Assembly (NCBI GenBank): GCA_001692895.1
Contig: KV748178.1
Coordinates: forward strand, 2,900,536-2,964,535
Direction of reading: 5' to 3'
DNA length: 64,000 nt
From: Cenococcum geophilum 1.58
Taxonomy: Eukaryota; Ascomycota; Dothideomycetes; Gloniales; Gloniaceae
In this document: piece by piece, positions 32,650-45,660 of the stretch
How the letters are laid out: the number at the start of each line of letters is the position of its first letter
How positions within the stretch are numbered: position 1 is the first letter of the stretch
Program-made: the position numbers and the translations under genes
The notes under the pieces: generated by a model
Databases searched by the model: none
The model's input: the letters and a program-made list of their open reading frames with translations, nothing else
What the model was told of the DNA's origin: nothing

Positions 32650-35600
32650 AATGTAATTAGGAAAAATAGAAATTTAGAATATTAATAACGCTTAATCGCC
32701 CGTCTCCTATACTAAAAAATAGTATTAGTAAGCTTCTGAAAATTAGAACTAAGTTAATTGGCATTAATTCTGAGGTTCCGCTAGTTATAGTATAATTTCT
32801 TAATTAGGCCTAGGTGACCTAGGAGAACTTAATAACTCCAACACCTATCTTAAACGCCTTATAGGCGACCTTTAGTAGAGACTTTATTAAGCCGTCTGCT
32901 GGCTATTCCACGCCTAGTATATAGTATAGTTTAATCTTACCTTATTTAATATTATTCTTAATTTTACAGAGCTTAATATCTATATAGCACTCTTTTAGCA
33001 CCGGTTACTCGCCCTTAGTAAGTGCTTAAACGTTTGTACTATCTGTGTAAATCTAGACTAGAGCTAAATTCGTGCCGTTATAGCTAAGGGCTTTTAGAAA
33101 GGTCGTAATCTTAATCGCTTCTTATACTGCTAATTTAATCGCTAGGTACTTTACTACCGTAGAGGATATTACTACCGTTAATTACTTCTTTAAGGCCCAT
33201 TTAATTGGAGCTCTAGTTAGTTTAATAAACCAACCCTAAGTTAATTTACAGTTATCTAGGTTATTACTATAAGCTATATCAACGTATACCTCTAGGTTAA
33301 GTCTCCTAGGGTTATACTACTTACCGCTATATATTATTCTATAGTTTTTTTATGCCTTAGATATATCCAAATACTCTCTTAATATACGCTTAATGTTTAT
33401 TAGGTAGGTTAGCTAAATATTATAATAGCTTTCCTATAGCCGTAAATAGGTCTAGCCTTATTTAATATAAGAGCTAGGTAAAAAAATCTAATAGCTTTTA
33501 GGTACTACTTTTTATTGGCCTTATCTATAAGGTCTTCTAAATAGCGTTTTCTTAATTAAAGGCTAGTAGCCGTTAGTGTCGCTTTTAGGTTAATTCTAGT
33601 AAGCTTAAGGACTTAAGGATCCTCGCTATATAGGCGTCATACATAATCGCGATCTTTTAATTAACTTGGTCGCGTACTATATAAATCCCTAAAAAGAATT
33701 AAAGCTCTCCTAGGTCCTTAATCTTATATCGTTTCCACAGGAGCTCCTTACGGGGCTTAATTACCAGTATTATTGCCGCCGCAATTATAATATTATCTAT
33801 ATATAAGCAGAGATAGGCATCCTAGTATTTATAATATCGAAATACGCAAGGATCTTCGTTAATTGGCTTAAATCCTATCATCTTTAAATACTTTATTAGG
33901 GTGTTATACTATAGCAGAGGTGCCTATTTAAGGCTATATATTGCCTTTAGTAATAGATAAACTAACGTACAGTTATTATTTTCGAATCCTTTTAGCTGTC
34001 GTATATAGATTAAGTACTTCCTTATAAAGCTGTTCAGGAAGGCCGTAATAACGTTAATTTAGTAAGCCTTAAGGTTATGCACTGTAATTAATGCTAGTAG
34101 GATCCTATACGCAGTTAAGGTTACTACCACGGCATATATACGGTTGTAGTTAATATCCGCCACCTAGTAGTTACTATATATAACCTACCGTGCCTTATAC
34201 CAGATTACCTCTCTAGATATATTATATTTAAGGTTAAACACTAACTTTAATAGTAGTACTTATACGCCCTTTAGTCTCTTAACCAATTAATACATCTTAG
34301 CTTTTTAGTATTAAGTTATTTTAACTATTAGCGCTTAATACTAGTAAGAAGCTTCTAGTAACTATAGAGCCTCCTTTAATATTTACGGTATCCTAATCTT
34401 ATATAGAGCTTCTAGGTAAGGTTCCTAAGGAGCTAGCTGCATCTATATATAGGGCAAAAATGCAATTACTATATAAGAGACCTTCTTCTTTTAGCCACGA
34501 GTATTTACTCCAATAGGAAGCTCCTCTACTTTAGCAGCTTTTATCTCTATACCCCCCTTAAGCTATTAGTTAATTTAGTAAACTCCATTATTATCTAAAT
34601 TAATATTATCTTAATTATTATAGTCCTTGTTATTACTTTTAGTAATTAACGGCATTATACTCTGCCTGCCCACTAGGAGTAAGTTAGTAGTTAACTACTA
34701 GGCTGCTTTCTTAAAGGCTTACAGCGCCTTAGCTACGTCCTTTATAGTAAATATATTAGTTATTTAAAATATAGTAGCGTACCGTCACATGTCTCTATAT
34801 AGATTAGTTACCTTCTTAGAGACTAGCGCTATTACTAAGGAGCCCCCTAACTCCGTTAAGGAGCTCTAACTTAATAACCAATTCGACTAAGTTGACGGAC
34901 CTAGTTTTAGTAAAGGAGACGACTATAGTATCGCCCCTCTTAGGCCTAGTTCTTCTAGTACTAAGTTAAGAGTATAGGGTTCTTCTAAATTACCTATATG
35001 GTGTTCCTTTTCTTCTAATACTTTTACAGCAGGATAGGTAACTATAGTAACTACAGTAGTAGTTAAACCTTATAGTTCTGGTAGTAGCTCTAGCTCTAGT
35101 TCCTATATAGTAAGCTTATTCTTTAGCGTAGCGATTAGTAAATCTAGAGCCTTATTAAATATCATATCGCGCAATTATACGATTTTATTCTTAGTTAGTA
35201 TCTAAACACAATAAATATAACTATTATTGCCTTTATAACTAACCAGGTATCCCTTCTTAGCTTATAAAGCTAGCTTCCTTAACTATACACTCTCTAGTCC
35301 TTTAATATAGATATAGGCAGTAGTACCATAACATTATAGATATAATATATTTGGTATACGCATTTCGAACGGCTGGTTATAATACTTAGCGTTAATTTAA
35401 AACGGTAATCTAGTCTCTTTTTTATAAGGTATTCTATTCCAAATTTAAACCACTATCTTATAAGCTTCGTCCCATAGGTATTCTAGCAAATTAGCCTTAA
35501 TTATTATTAATCTAGCTATACCCAATATAATGCCTCTAATGCGTTTAGGCGTTCTATTCTGCTTAGAGGTATAGGAAGCCGTACGTAATACGTTTATGCC

Positions 35601-37400
35601 TACTAATTTAGCATATATTTGGTAAGCTCTTTAATGCCGAACTTTCTGCCGCTATTAATTATAAGCGAGCCGATATATCGTCCAGTTTAGTTATATACTA
35701 GATTATTAAGCTCTTAAAGCCCTTCTACGGCGATCATCTTCTTAGTTCTAAAGAAGGCGTATATATATCTAGCGTGCGCTTCCACAATGATTACTATATA
35801 CTTATTACCCCCAACTCCCTCTAGGGTAAGGTAGAAAGTATTAATATATACACATTTAAATGGCCGCTAAGATAGTATAGGTGTAGTTTAAGAGACCTAG
35901 CGCTTTACCGTTGCTAGATAACAGGCCTTATATTAAGTTAGCGTGCCTATAAGGTTAAAGTCACCCATCTTAGCTATCTTCTATAGTATATCCTTGCCCA
36001 TATAGCCAAGTCGCTAATGCAGTATATTAATGTCAAGCTACTATACGGTGGCGTGCGCAATATATTAAGGCTTTAGAGCCAATTAAACTACGTATAGGCC
36101 GTTCGTATAAGTTGTTTTACCTACTATTAAGTTATCTAAGAACCTCCAAATTATACGGCTATTTATTTCCTTATTAGGTCTAATATAGAGCTAACTTAAA
36201 GAGAAGCTTATAAGGTAATTTAGATGCAAAAAAGGCCTTAGTAGCTACTATACAGATACTACCATCGTCTATTAGTAAGGGTATATACACCGTTCCTTTA
36301 CCAATTATATAATAAATAGTCCCTCCTAACGTTCCTATCGCGATAGGTATTAATAGAGTTTTATAGTTAATAAACTTGCTTCAATTATTACTTATTATAA
36401 TATTAGAACAGGAGTTAAGGAACCAGTTATCCTAGTTACTGTTATCCAAGTTATCTAAGTTATTAACTATAGCCATACTGCTAATAAATAGGCCTCCTAC
36501 TAAGCCTCTACCCGTTGTTCTAACTTAAGAAGTTAAATTTAGTAAAGTCGCTTCTAGTTTCTAAAGCGGATCTACACATAGTATATCCTTATTAGAAGGC
36601 TTCTATATTAAAGGTTAAAGGTTTAGTTAAAGGTAAAAGCACTTATCTTTACCTCTAGGGTATTTATTCTTACAATATATACAGAACTTAGGCTTCTTTA
36701 ATAATGTTAATCCTTCTACGTTAGGTTTTAGTTAATTATCTTTAGGTAGCTTCTTGCTAACTAAGGATATTATAGTAGAGGTAGCTAGTTAAGTACAACT
36801 CTTATCTCTAAGGTCGCTTACTAGCTCCTCTATTATAATAAGGTCGTCCTCCTTTATAACTCTTCTAGCTGCCTCTTAATAATTAGCTATCTAAATAGGA
36901 CTTAAGGTAATTAAGGGCGCAGTATTGGAATTAATTTGCAATTAACTTGCTGCATTAGGTAAGCCGCGCGACTCTATTAAGGATTTGCTTAATTTAATTT
37001 AATTACTTTATACCGTATAAGGTCTTATTTATAACTACTAAATATAAAACTAATAGCTTAATCTTAATTATAAAGACTATGCCTCGCTCGAAGCCTATAT
37101 AGAAGCTTTTATTTTAGGCATAAGAAAATTAAATACGGCGTTAATGCCGATATTAAGAAAGTAGGTATACGCCCGATTGCTTTACACCGTAAAGGAGGAG
37201 TTTCCCATTATCTGTTTATAACGCTAATCTCTATACTTATCCGTCTGCGAAGGCGGCTCTACAGCCGTACCTTATATTATTAGTAGGAGGTTATAAAGCT
37301 TAAGTTATTATATAATTTAATAATACCATTCTTTGTAATTACTCTCCCCTTTTAATAGAGGAACAGCCCTAAGGGAGCTATGATATTCCTTTTTTTTAAT
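32650..37400 (-). pseudogene. Copia-2 gag-pol polyprotein, RIP-degraded
   Basis: A zinc-knuckle remnant (FCIYCKNKYPRGKDKC) is near 36640-36700. The integrase core is at about 35400-35850 (VIIVEAHARYIYAFFRTKK, NNLVYNQTGRYIGSLIINSG). RT is at about 33400-34300 with LKALYSLK-APLLQYNTLI, PCVFRYYKYQDAYLCLYIDN (YVDD mutated to YIDN) and KIKDLGEL-FFLGI. RNase H lies near 32700-33300. Stops occur throughout. Confidence 0.82.
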
Positions 37401-37599
37401 ACCCTATCCGCTATAATATATAATTAATTAGTTTAACCGTATTATACGTAGCGCTAATCTATATTAGTTTATTGTGAATTTCTATTACACTATCCCGGGT
37501 CTAAATTTAAGGATTTATGGGTTCGTGTTAACTAATTAATTAGAAAATAAAATGGCAGCTAATAGAGCTTTAATTAAAGCTGTAAGAGGGCTTATAACC

Positions 37600-37765
37600 T
37601 ATTAGGGCACTAAGCAGGCTGATGGAATAATATATATAATACTCTATAAGGAAGAATCTTAGGGGCTTAAAGGCCCCGAGAAGGTATCTACACAATAGCC
37701 CGCGCGCTGTCACGTGACACGTCGCTAAGCTCAAAGAGATTGCCTAAGTACCCCCCCTACCAACA
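37600..37765 (-). repeat. Copia-2 5' LTR
   Basis: Same length as its partner; differences such as ccctaag/ccccgag and cccacgcg/cccgcgcg are transitions. Confidence 0.88.
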
Positions 37766-37770
37766 TAGGT

Positions 37771-38004
37771 TAGCCCAGCTATCTTATTCTTTTCCTTAAT
37801 ATCTAGAACTACCTAGTTAAGTATTAGGCCCTAGCTTTTATATATAGTAAGAGTAAAAGCTAAAGTAATTAGAAATTAATGCCGTAAGTAAGAGCCTTTT
37901 ATATCCTCCTACTTATAAAGTACGGAAAATATAAGGATAGCTTTCTTACTATTCTACTAAGTAAATAAGGTAGGTCCATTATACCTATCTATTATAATTA
38001 ATAG
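37771..38004 (-). pseudogene. PIF1-like helicase, middle piece between two copia elements
   Basis: The minus strand reads IIIDRYNGPTLF at the right, then a stretch ending HQFLITLAFTLTIYKSQG with Gln read for TAA/TAG. This corresponds to PIF1 motif V (TLAYAITVHKSQG). NQVVLDIKEKNKIAGLTY follows. Only 234 bp of host sequence separates the two copia insertions (239 bp counting one TSD copy). The frame is continuous with the pieces at 44055-44958 and 32190-32374. Confidence 0.8.
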
Positions 38005-38221
38005 TGTTGGGAATAAAGGTAAATGGTCACCATATAAGGCATATTGCCGTCACGTATAGTAAGTTGCCGTTACGTGCGGCAACTTGCCATTACGTGCCGC
38101 CGCGGCACTAGCGTGGTAAGGAACCTTAGGTTTTTACCCCTTTCTTTAAGAACTAGAACAGAATAATTATTATACTATCTACGAACCGTAGCTACGTAAT
38201 ATCCCCCTTGTGTAACTAATA
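38005..38221 (+). repeat. Copia-1 5' LTR
   Basis: Begins tgttgggaataaagg. Inside, gccgccgcggcac is GC-rich and survived RIP because it lacks CpA targets. Confidence 0.88.
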
Positions 38222-39989
38222 CTAATCAGTAGTTAATTTTATAGTTATACTATAGAACAGCTAGGTATTTACTAAGAAGAGATAAGCTACTATACTAGTG
38301 CTACTCGTGCTAAGGGAAGCTGTCTTTTAAGGTTAGAACTAGTCCTAAACCTTAAATAGAACTCTTCTATAAATCTAAGGATCTAAAGGCCAGAACTGGT
38401 CCTAAGCCTTCCCTAGATTATAGATTCTTGCGTCTATTACGCAGAATAACACGCGTTATAAGTCTTTACAATTTAAGGCTAGAACTAGTCCTAAGCCCTA
38501 TAATTATAAATATATATTATAAACGCGTACTAAACAACAATCCCTATACTACCAATATTCCCTTCCTCTAAAGATATAACTATGGCCACTCTAAATAACT
38601 AGAGAGACTCCTTACTACTAGGGGTAGCTATATACGCGAAACTTATTAATAAAGATTAGAACGCATTTACCTTTAATATAATAACCTATACCGTAAAATA
38701 AGTTAACGGCTTTCTCCTACACTATATTCTATTCTACTAAGATAGCTATTACGCTGATTTACAGTTATGGGAATACTTTAGGGAGGATTTTATAGGATAG
38801 ACCGCCGACACCTAGGCACTTAGCAATGTTAATATTATTTAAGATTTTTGAGACTCCCTCTAAAGGAATAGGGTATATATTGCTAAGGACAGTAACCTAA
38901 TTACTAGTAATATTCACGCCGTTCTTACTAGTATAGAAAAACCAGTATAGACGAAAGCTGAGATTATATATTAACTACGGAAACCTAAAACTAACCTATA
39001 TTCTTTAGAAGGCAACTTTAATTCAGAACGAAACCCCTAGAACGCTACTCTCCTACCTAGAGGTACTCTTCTACCTAGAGGTGCTCTTCCTCTACCTTTA
39101 CTACCTCTAACTCCTCTATCCTAGCTAACTAATAAGCCTCTATTTTAAGAAGTCACAAATCTAATAAAGGTATATTTAGACGAAGAGAAGAAGTTTAAAG
39201 GAGAATTATATAACATACTCAGAGCAAAACTATAGGTCTTTTATAACTGCTATAATAAGGTTAGAATTTAACGCTACTAGTTTTATTATACTTTCTCTAT
39301 TATATTAAAGGGACAGGTAGTAATGTTCTATTACGACTATATTATAGGTAAAAACTATAGCTTTAATATAATACTTTAGCTTACTAGAGCTTACTTTAAA
39401 ACTAATAAGAACCGCCAACTCTATATATCCAAATAGCGGGAGACTATATTCTAAAGAGTTATTACTTCTAACCCAATAATGACTCGCCTAAAGTGCCTTT
39501 AACTACTCTTTAATAAACTTTAGAAAATTTAACGCGGACTTACCAAAACTTACTAAAACAAAAATAGCCTAAGGGACTAGGTTATCTTAGCATACTATAG
39601 CGTTCCTAAGTATAACTTAGCGCTATATAAACCTATAAACACGTTTAAAGGAGTATATGCTAAGCTACGCTTCGCTATAGATACTATAATGCGAATATAA
39701 GAATCTTAACAGCTCTATACCGAAAGCTCTACCTAACTAAGCGTTCCTAACTAATATAATTATAACTGGACTAATTAAATATATAGCGGCCGTAGTAGGG
39801 AATATAGTAAAGGGTACAATTAATGTCGACTATAAGGTAATTATAGAGGTCCTTATGGAGGTTTATTTCGAAGTAATTACTAAAAAAAGTGCTATATTTA
39901 TAAGAAGCTAAATTGCTAGTTAACTAGACACTCCCTTAATAAGCGAAAAGAGGTATATAATAAGTTCCGTTAGAGTATAAAAAACGTTA

Positions 39990-40009
39990 NAAATNNNNAG
40001 GTTANTANN
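39990..40009. other. Cluster of ambiguous bases in copia-1
   Basis: N at 39990, 39995-39998, 40005 and 40008-40009: unresolved repeat consensus. Confidence 0.9.
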
Positions 40010-41860
40010 GCCTACTTTTAAAGCTTCCTAGTTTAATATAAAGGCGTAAAAGACCTTAAGGGTAAGGTTAATAAGACTAAATAGCTCCTTATAGATATAG
40101 AAATTAAGGACTACTTACCTAACTAATACTTTACTAAGTATGGTAAGGTAAATAGTACATAAACTATTGCTGTTCTTAATAACTAATCTACGCTCTATTT
40201 TATTATAAAGTTAGATATCTTTAATAAGCCAAAGAAGAGCTCCGCGTTTTCCTTTAACAACAGATACTTAGCGAACGTCTTCTATAGTATTATGCCGGAT
40301 ACTAAAGCCGCAGAAGTATCTACAGCAGGAGAACCTTAAGTTTAAGCTCTTTAGCAGCTTAATAGCTCTATTTAGATTAACTATTTAACGGCAGGCCAAT
40401 ATACGATTTATTTTAGTAAAGGTACTATAATCTCTCTCGGCACAATTAGGGTTTAAACCCCCTTAGGGTATATTACTTTTTATATTATTCCCATAAATAC
40501 CCTATTACTATTTTGCATTAGAGATATAGATAAACTAGGCATTAAGCTTAATAATCTTAAGAATATACTCGTGCAGGGAGATAATTAGGTGCCTATTATA
40601 CGTAAGTAGGGTTACCCTTAGCTGCTCCTTTAATAACTAGAAAAGAGTATTACTTAGAGCTATTTAACTAAGTTAGAGTTACGCTAACTATACCGTTGTT
40701 TTAGTCACCTATTAGTTTACTAATTATTTAGGGTTCTTTAGTAAATAGGCCATAAAGTTAAGGTTAAGGCAATTAAGCATCTTATAAAATACTGCTACTA
40801 CTGCTAAATAAACCAGAGGTCCCCTAGCCGATTTAAGTTTACCCTTAAAGATAACTATAACTTTAACTTCTATATTATCGTCAACGTTATATACCTTAGC
40901 GGCAAGCTAGTACTCTAAGTTGTTAACTTCTTAACCTCTTTCTAAGCCGTATAATTCTTAAAGGATATATTAGCTAGGAACGCATAGGATACCCTTTAGT
41001 TATACTAGATTAATGTCTACCTAGGACCCCCTAATTAAATTATCTATAATATAGGAAAGAACTTCTTATCTATAGAGTTCCGATAATAAATAAAGGCAAT
41101 AGCAATTAAGGTTAAGGAAGTCCCTATTAAGGCATATAATAGTATTAGAAAAGTAGAGCAATATTACACGCTATTATACTACGTATATAAGATTATCTCT
41201 TTAGAACTAAAGAACGCTAGTGAAGAACTTACCTTGCAAATAGCTGTTAAAGCTATTAACAATTCCGCTAGCCTAGATGGACTCGTACCTACGTTACTAG
41301 TCTTTAGCGCCTACCCTTAAATAACTAATAATTCTCTACTATCTCCCTCTATTATATAATGAGCTAAGGCTATTTATAAAGCAACGAAGGAGGTACGACG
41401 TCTATACACTACGCGCCAGGTTAATAATATACTAGGAATAAGAAATGGCCTAAACACCTTAACTACGCTTAATCTGCCACTCTAATCTAAAGTACGGATA
41501 TGGCGTAAAAAGGGAAGATGGTTAGGCCTATATAAACTCATTATAATTAATAGTTAAACTTGCACTCTTTAGATGCCCCATAGACCTACTTAATTCCGTT
41601 TAACCGTTATTAGGCCCTACTACAAAGATAATAGTTCCGAGCCTTTGCAGGATACCCCAGAAGATACCCTAGAAAATGCCCTAGAGGAAAACCACGATTA
41701 ACGTGCCCTAGAAGGCGACTGTAATCCTAATACAATTATAGTAGACGTGCCGCAACCACGACGCAGTAGAGGTCGCCTAAAGGGATCACGAAATCGCTAA
41801 CATCTTATTAATTTTAAAGAGCAATTCGTTGCTGCTATAGAGAGTAGAGTTAAGTTATTA

Positions 41861-42127
41861 ATGGCCTTTATAACAGCTAAAGAGAAGGCTAATTTTAAGC
41901 TCGCAAAACAGCTCCAAAAGGAAGGTCGTATTATAACCCTAGGAGCTCCTTTCCAAGCATCCAATAAGCAGGAGATTAACAGTCTTATCGCAAGAGGAGT
42001 CTTTAAATTTAAGAAATATGACCCTACTAAGTTCGATAGAGTTCGCATCTTTAAGTTAAGAATAGTTAATAAGATTAAGGGCAAAGCTACTAACGCCCTA
42101 TTTAAGAAATTAAGGCTTGTTATTTAA
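41861..42127 (+). pseudogene. Stop-free RT fragment of copia-1
   Basis: The 88-codon open stretch from an internal ATG is the N-terminal part of the copia RT: LGAPFQASNKQEINSLIARG is the family's conserved block, followed by FKLRIVNKIKGK. It is continuous with coding sequence upstream (from about 41600) and ends at a TAA where Gln is expected. It is therefore part of the polyprotein and not a gene of its own. Confidence 0.8.
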
Positions 42128-43831
42128 GGTTACAATAATAATAGCAAAGAGATAATTCTTATATAATCTCCTACAATTTAACGAGCTAGTTAGTAAGTTA
42201 TTATTATATTAGCTCCCTCTTTAATAAAGAATAGAATGGCAGTTTATTTATAAGATATTACTTAAGCCTATACCCAATTAGAGACGTACCTTTAGCGCTT
42301 AATATTGGCATACCTTCTAGAGCAAATTCGCTACTAGTATTCTAAAGACACAATTATAGTTATGCTTAAGCCATTATATGGAATTGCAGAGGTAGGAACT
42401 CACTAGTGGGCTACCTACAGCAAGCACTATAAAGAGAAGCTTTTAATAACTACTTCTATATTTAATCCCTGCTTCCTTATCACAACTATAGAAACCCTAT
42501 TTAGAATTATTAGTATATAAACTAATAATATAATTATCTTAAAAGACGACTAATTCTTAGCTCTTAAAGAGGATAAGCTAGTAAAGGTAAATCTTATAGC
42601 AAAGCTAAAGGAAAAGCTTAACTTAATAACACTATTACTCTTTAATGGATGCATCTTCTCCCTAAATAAGGATTCTATTGCTTTGCGCCAGAAGAGTTAA
42701 GGTAAGAAAATTAACGTTATTAATATTAATTCCCTAAAGTAAGGATATATGGAGCAACGCGCTTACGGAGCTTATATTACTTCTATCTGTTAACCTAAGG
42801 CTTTATTTAATCTCTTCGTTGCTATCTAATACTAGGAACTAACTAAGGACGACGTTCTTGCCCTAAATAAACGTCTTTTTAGTAAATAAACTATTTTAAT
42901 TAGGGACTACTTTACGTGCCTATTAATCTTCCTACCGCTAAGCTCTTTATATTTGTTAATAGATTGTTCGTAAATAATAAAGATTTTAGCTCCTAGTTGG
43001 GATATAAAATTATTATTACAAACAAATTTACTAGAGAGAATGACTTTATAATCTATAGTAATCTTATCTATTAGAGCTTAACTAAGAGCAAGCGCGTTAC
43101 CTAAAGTATTTTAGCGTTAAAGATATATAGAATAGTTAGCAGAGTTAATATAGCAATTGCAATTGGAACTACCCTAAAGATAATTATAGATTAACTCAAA
43201 CTTCCTATTATCCCTACAATTATATACACCGATTTATTTTCCCTCTATAAGTATTTAGTTAAGCTTAGTACCATAAAGGAGAAGCGCTTTATAATTAATA
43301 TTATAGCACTTTAGCAATCCTACAAGCGTTAAAAACTCTTTAAGATTTAATGGATTAATGGCTAAAATAACCTAATAGATGTAATAACGAAGGCGAACCC
43401 AAACAAGGCACTAGAGACGTTTATTAATACAAATACTCTACGTGTATGAGTTAAAGGTTAGGTTAAAAGGGAGTCCCTAGAAATTTCTTAGTTACGTAAG
43501 GTCTTAAGATATTTAGGAACTTTAACTAGCGGTTAAAGTTATCTAATTAGTCAGATTCTGCAGACCCTAACTTAAACCAGCCAATTAGGATTTTCCATCC
43601 CTGGGATAAAAAATCGCTATTGGCTTGCTTACCGCTAGTGCCTTAGCGGCCCTACTAATAAGATACCTACCTATAACTTATAAGTAAGAAAGCACCACGT
43701 GCTAAGAGGCAAATTTTAGGACAGCGAGACTTATATTATAATAGCAATAGTAAGTAAGGAGGATTAATTTTTATTCTGCTAGTTAAGCGGTATATATATA
43801 TAGATAGCAACTATAAAAGAAGAGTTACTAG

Positions 43832-44049
43832 TATTGGGAATAAAGGCAAATAGTTACTATATAAGGCATATTGCCGTTATATGTAGCAAGTTGCCGTTAC
43901 ATGCAGCAACTTGCCATCACGTGCCGCCGCGGCACTAGCGTGGTAAGGAACCTTAGGTTCCTTACCCCTTTCTTTAAGAACCAGAATAGAATAATTATTA
44001 TACTATCTACGAACCGTAGCTACGTAATATCCCCCTTATATAACTAACA
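43832..44049 (+). repeat. Copia-1 3' LTR
   Basis: Begins tattgggaataaagg, ends taactaaca, then the TSD aatag. Confidence 0.88.
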
Positions 44050-44054
44050 AATAG

Positions 44055-44958
44055 TAACTAAGGCTAATCCTTTTAAATATTTACGTATCCCTTCTATATA
44101 ATATCTTTAACTATACTAGTAGTACCGTTTACTAAGCCTAGTTTAACCTAGATATTTTATATTAGTATTACTTTCGCGCCAATATATAGGGCTAAATTCT
44201 CTATAGTATTGTACTAATTAGGAGTAACTTTCCGCGTACCTATACCAGTATTAACTACCTTAATAGCTACTACTAGCTGTAAAAGGTTGCGAAGCTAAAT
44301 AGTGTTATACTTACCTATAACAGCGTGTATACTATATAGCTAAATTATATTATTAAAGCCCGCAACCTTATTAGTGGATAGGCCCTACTTATATATAGTT
44401 AAAAGAAGCTTCTAGGTTAAATTACTTATAAAATCACTATATAGCTCTATAAGGGCGGTCCTAAATACAAAGCTCTTAGCGTTATTACCGCCTACCGCAT
44501 AACTTAATCTAGAATAGCTATTTAGTTAATCGCCTTATAGGCTCCCTTTCTATAGCTAGCGAGCTCTAACAGCCTAGTGGGTAGATTACTATATAAGACT
44601 ACCTAACCTATAGGGGGAAGCTAATGGAAATCGCCTACTAGCAAGACGTTTAAGCTTCTAAAGTAGTTATTATTATACATAGGGTAGATCTAATAAAGGC
44701 GGTAATTAATCTAGGCTAGATATACTTGCCTAATTATAGATTTCTTATTAAGGATAAGATAGTAAATATCCTTAAAAGCTTATTATAGAGGCGTAAGACT
44801 AGCAGTAGGCAATTTCTTAAATAGATAATTTACCAGCAACCTTAATAGATTATATATAGTTCTACTATTAATACTAAAGGCAGCTACCCTAATAGGGGCG
44901 ACTTAAGCTAATAGTAACAGCTTACTATTAGCCCTTCCTATATTATAGAGTGTAACCG
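44055..44958 (-). pseudogene. PIF1-like helicase, N-terminal-side piece
   Basis: The minus strand reads a PIF1-family DNA helicase. LAQVAPIRVAAFSINSRTIY corresponds to APTGVAAFNIxGxTIH. Then come LPTASLTPLQQAFKD, IYYLILNKKS (Walker B DEKS changed to NKKS), NYFRSLNVLLVGDFHQLPPI (motif III near 44601-44652), and LDQVMRQA. Near 44060-44200, GAKVILIQNIQ and VNGTTSIVKDII follow, where VN-GTTGTI is the family pattern. The Walker A segment is absent: similarity stops near 44958, so the gene was already 5'-truncated. It continues at 37771-38004 and 32190-32374. Confidence 0.82.
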
Positions 44959-45655
44959 ACTACAGGTGCTGCCGAGACAGCCTCAACGCCACCCTATATA
45001 TTAATCGCAGATCAATATTACTTGCAGATTACTGTTCCTATTTCAGCTACCATTTTATATATATATACCTCTTAATTTCTATAGATTTATAATCAAGTTG
45101 CTTATTCAATTCCCACACTGCAAAAGCTTACATAGAGCGTAGTAAAGAGCCTAATTATATCGCTTCTTCCAACTTTTTCTAGGCCTCTAATAAAAGAGTC
45201 TATTTTTAGGGTCTATTAAGCGACTAAACCCACTATAACTATACCACCCTAGAGTATCCAGGTGGGTGTTAACCTTAGTAATTAAACAGCAGAGTTTATA
45301 CCTTTTTGAAGTAATACTCACGGCTATTTTAACGTATTTTTACTTTTTAAGGCAAAAATCTACGCATTTTAATTAGCGTAATTAACACGCGCTTTTAACC
45401 GGATGCGCTAGGGTAGTATAACTTTAGAATTTTTTTGCTAAGACTAAGCTAACTATTATAGGTTTAGTGGAGCCATCCTAAGACCTTTTTTCTTTCGGGA
45501 TGGTAGTAAAACTAGGCTAACTATTATAGGTTTAGTGGAGCCATCCTAAAACCTTTTCCTCTCGGGATGGCCCAACCTTAATCTTTATCCTCTTTAAGTA
45601 TCTTCTACTATACTATATCTATGCGGCGAAATAGTAAGGAAAGTAATAATATCTG
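44959..45655. other. Spacer, less mutated at its left end
   Basis: About 44960-45050 keeps CA/TG words (ctacaggtgctgccgagacagcctc), unlike the adjacent helicase remnant, so a junction lies near 44958. No gene was recognised. A 68-bp tandem repeat sits at 45443-45570. Confidence 0.5.
45443..45570. repeat. 68-bp tandem repeat, two copies, each with a hairpin
   Basis: actaagctaactattatagg at 45443 recurs at 45511. Each copy carries gccatcctaa..cgggatgg, an inverted CCATCC/GGATGG pair around a pyrimidine-rich loop. Confidence 0.8.
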
Positions 45656-45660
45656 TCTGT

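Larger units (their letters stand above)
32375..37765 (-). mobile_element. Ty1/copia LTR retrotransposon (copia-2), minus strand
   Basis: Length 5,391 bp, flanked by the 5-bp duplication taggt (32370-32374 and 37766-37770). The LTRs of 166 bp each lie at 32375-32540 and 37600-37765. Integrase precedes RT on the minus strand, the copia order. It is inserted in the PIF1-like pseudogene. Confidence 0.9.
38582..43480 (+). pseudogene. Copia-1 gag-pol polyprotein, RIP-degraded
   Basis: Gag starts at ATG 38582 (MATLNN). A zinc-knuckle remnant NCYNKVRI is near 39240-39270. A protease-like region at about 40390-40590 reads YTIYFSKGTIISLGTI and LVQGDN. Integrase (about 40790-41400) includes VVNFLTSFQAVQFLKD. 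RT begins at about 41800; the catalytic pair, QTDDT in related fungal copia elements, reads TNNIIIL near 42521-42535. RNase H runs to about 43450 (ITDQLKLPIIPTIIYTD region), ending LRV-VKG-VKRE. In-frame stops and Ns at 39990-40009 confirm it is dead. Confidence 0.85.
38005..44049 (+). mobile_element. Ty1/copia LTR retrotransposon (copia-1), plus strand
   Basis: Length 6,045 bp with the 5-bp duplication aatag (38000-38004 and 44050-44054). The LTRs at 38005-38221 and 43832-44049 (~217 bp) start TGTTGGGAA or its TA form and end aca/ata. They contain repeated ttgccgtYacgtg words. It is a different family from copia-2 and lies in the opposite orientation within the same host pseudogene. Confidence 0.92.

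Noticed and set aside
41797..42084. Minus-strand 95-codon ORF
   Set aside because: Antisense shadow of the copia-1 reverse transcriptase block.
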